This document shows, in pieces, positions 62,913 to 64,000 of a stretch of 64,000 nucleotides of DNA; position 1 is the stretch's first letter; every line of letters starts with the position of its first letter. Position numbers and translations under genes: made by a program. Below the pieces are notes generated by a model. It saw only the letters and a program-made list of their open reading frames with translations. It made no database searches and had not been told where the DNA came from. This DNA is from Epilithonimonas xixisoli (GTDB lineage Bacteria; Bacteroidota; Bacteroidia; Flavobacteriales; Weeksellaceae), in the NCBI RefSeq assembly GCF_004365655.1, contig NZ_SOEO01000001.1, positions 682,001 through 746,000 on the forward strand, read 5' to 3'.

Positions 62913-62930
62913 ATTTTTTAAATATTTTTT

Positions 62931-62963
62931 AGCCTTGTCAAGGTTTCAAACCTTGACAAGGCT
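62931..62963. repeat. palindromic element of the GTCAAGG family
   Basis: A 15-bp perfect stem (62931-62945 with 62949-62963) with a 3-base loop, lying between nadE and the GNAT gene. It resembles the hairpin at 52952-52985. It may serve as a terminator, but it lacks a strong T-run on either side. Confidence 0.6.
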
Positions 62964-62973
62964 GTTTTAACTA

Positions 62974-63495
62974 TTATTTTTTTTCTAATTCGTACCAATA
63001 GCAATTGTCGCCATTATCAACAAAAACACCTTTGTTTTCAAAACCTAATTTTGTGAGAATGTGATTGGAAGATTGATGCTCGACATCGGCGTAAGCGTAG
63101 ATTTTATCAGCATTGAGTTGATTAAATCCTAAATCCAATGAAGCTTTTGCTGACTCTGTTGCGTAACCTTTTCCCCAGAATTCGGGAAGAAATCTATAAC
63201 CCAATTCATAAACATTTTTGAAGCCATTCACTTCATCTGTCAGAAGTTTGATGCCACTCCAACCGATGAATTTGTTGGTTTCTCTTTCGATGACAGCCAA
63301 TCTTCCGGTTCCGTTTTTTTCGTATTGATTCAGAAGACTTTCAATCAGTTTTAAACTTTGTTCCTTATTTGTAAAAGGTTGGACTCCTACATATTTCATA
63401 ACCTCAGGATTGCTGTCCAATAAGAACAAATCATCCATATCGTCTAGCGTTATTTTTCTTAAAATTAATCTTTCCGTAATTATTGGTAGCTTCAT
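62974..63495 (-). CDS. GNAT-family N-acetyltransferase (RimJ/RimL type)
   Basis: A 173-residue acetyltransferase starting with TERLILRKITLDDMDDLF and continuing with the acetyl-CoA-binding segment WGKGYATESAKASLD (about 111-125) and a terminal LTKLGFENKGVF. Subfamily RimJ/RimL by pattern; substrate unknown. ATG at 63495, divergent from gldB with 46 bases between. Confidence 0.88.
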   Translation of the reverse strand: MKLPIITERLILRKITLDDMDDLFLLDSNPEVMKYVGVQPFTNKEQSLKLIESLLNQYEKNGTGRLAVIERETNKFIGWSGIKLLTDEVNGFKNVYELGYRFLPEFWGKGYATESAKASLDLGFNQLNADKIYAYADVEHQSSNHILTKLGFENKGVFVDNGDNCYWYELEKK

Positions 63496-63541
63496 CTATT
63501 AAATTGTATTTTTGCTTTTCGAAAATCTTAATGTAAAAATA

Positions 63542-64000
63542 ATGAAGTTTTTCCGATATATCTCTTTTTCGGCGATAATTGTTTTCAGTTTATCGGCTTG
63601 CAAAAAGGAAAACGAAAATAGATGGGAAGTTGAAATCAAGAATCCTGTCAAAAAAGTAAATGTGACGGACATCTCTGGCGAATTCTACAATTCATCGGTG
63701 AGTTTGGAAGATTTCAAGAAGAAATATCCGTGGTTTCAAGGTTCTGTTCCAGATTCGGAATATGGTGACCGACGAAAAGATACGATGGAAGTTCGCATTT
63801 ATAAAGAAGCAATTTCCAAGATTGATAAATCCAAACTCGACAAAGATTTGGTGAATCTTTTTTCACATATCAAAAATTATTTTCCGAAGTTCGTTCCGCC
63901 TCATATTTACTTATATTCATCGGTTGTTGATCCTCAAAATGTGACAGATCCTATTTTCTTGAGAGAAGATGAAAATATGCTTTTCGTAGATATTACGGGA
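63542..64000 (+). CDS. gldB: gliding motility lipoprotein GldB, 3' part outside window
   Basis: The first 153 codons of a + strand gene that runs off the right edge. A lipoprotein signal (FSLSACKKEN, lipidated Cys near residue 20) is followed by an EF-rich domain (YPWFQGSVPDSEYG, LFSHIKNYFPKFVPP) as in GldB. GldB is a cell-envelope lipoprotein required for gliding and type IX secretion, and its gene lies near nadE in Flavobacteriia. Assignment from sequence pattern and context. Confidence 0.8.
   Translation, partial: MKFFRYISFSAIIVFSLSACKKENENRWEVEIKNPVKKVNVTDISGEFYNSSVSLEDFKKKYPWFQGSVPDSEYGDRRKDTMEVRIYKEAISKIDKSKLDKDLVNLFSHIKNYFPKFVPPHIYLYSSVVDPQNVTDPIFLREDENMLFVDITG

Overview
The window is a low-GC chromosomal segment of a member of the Bacteroidota, most likely Flavobacteriia of the Chryseobacterium/Weeksellaceae kind. 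The evidence is type IX secretion (T9SS) C-terminal sorting tails, PorT and GldB homologues, a ligase-associated DNA repair cluster, FluC, ribonuclease Y next to zapA, a DUF6266 protein, promoters of the Bacteroidetes form TTG-N17-20-TAnnTTTG, and start codons that mostly lack a Shine-Dalgarno sequence. The genus is inferred from gene content only.

Layout. 1-5.5 kb: small exported and membrane proteins of unknown role (a YARHG protein cut by the window edge, then four more), a DKNYY-repeat membrane protein and a DUF6266 protein. 5.5-7.2 kb: AT-rich spacer with a palindromic repeat, a small HTH gene and two tandem paralogous small genes. 7.3-18.6 kb: a compact + strand defence operon. 18.6-21.6 kb: a small unknown gene, a LytTR regulator, two Asn-rich micro-proteins and a DJ-1/PfpI protein. 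21.6-32.9 kb: a two-component system, FluC, tRNA-Ser, a T9SS surface protein, a TPR histidine kinase with a LytTR regulator, a 5'-truncated leucine-rich T9SS gene and a Crp/Fnr regulator. 33.1-43.9 kb: an acyltransferase, a six-gene phosphorelay/CheR/CheB cluster and an acyl-CoA dehydrogenase. 44.2-50.3 kb: two cold-shock proteins, a SemiSWEET-like protein, and PdeM, Lhr-type helicase and ATP-dependent ligase. 50.4-64 kb: glycosyltransferase, pentapeptide protein, gamma-glutamyltransferase, RNase Y, a probable 6S RNA, ZapA, PorT, UbiE, RibD, NadE, GNAT and the start of gldB.

The most notable region is 7.3-18.6 kb. A type I restriction-modification system (hsdM, hsdS, hsdR) carries four further genes between hsdS and hsdR: a PIN-domain protein, KwaA and KwaB of the Kiwa anti-phage system, and a single-chain DUF262/DUF1524 (GmrSD-like) type IV restriction enzyme. 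The first gene of the operon encodes a CBS-domain protein whose C-terminus carries an RNxxxH motif typical of HEPN ribonucleases. Spacings of 3-33 bases and several overlaps indicate one transcript. It starts from a well-formed promoter with an inverted repeat directly upstream of the -33 box. Modification, DNA cleavage, possible RNA cleavage, membrane-linked surveillance and modified-DNA restriction would therefore be expressed together.

A second feature is the strongly paired RNA between zapA and rny, whose position and closing stem fit the flavobacterial 6S RNA. Several interspersed palindromic elements, including a roughly 150-base inverted repeat between the ligase and helicase genes, complete the picture.
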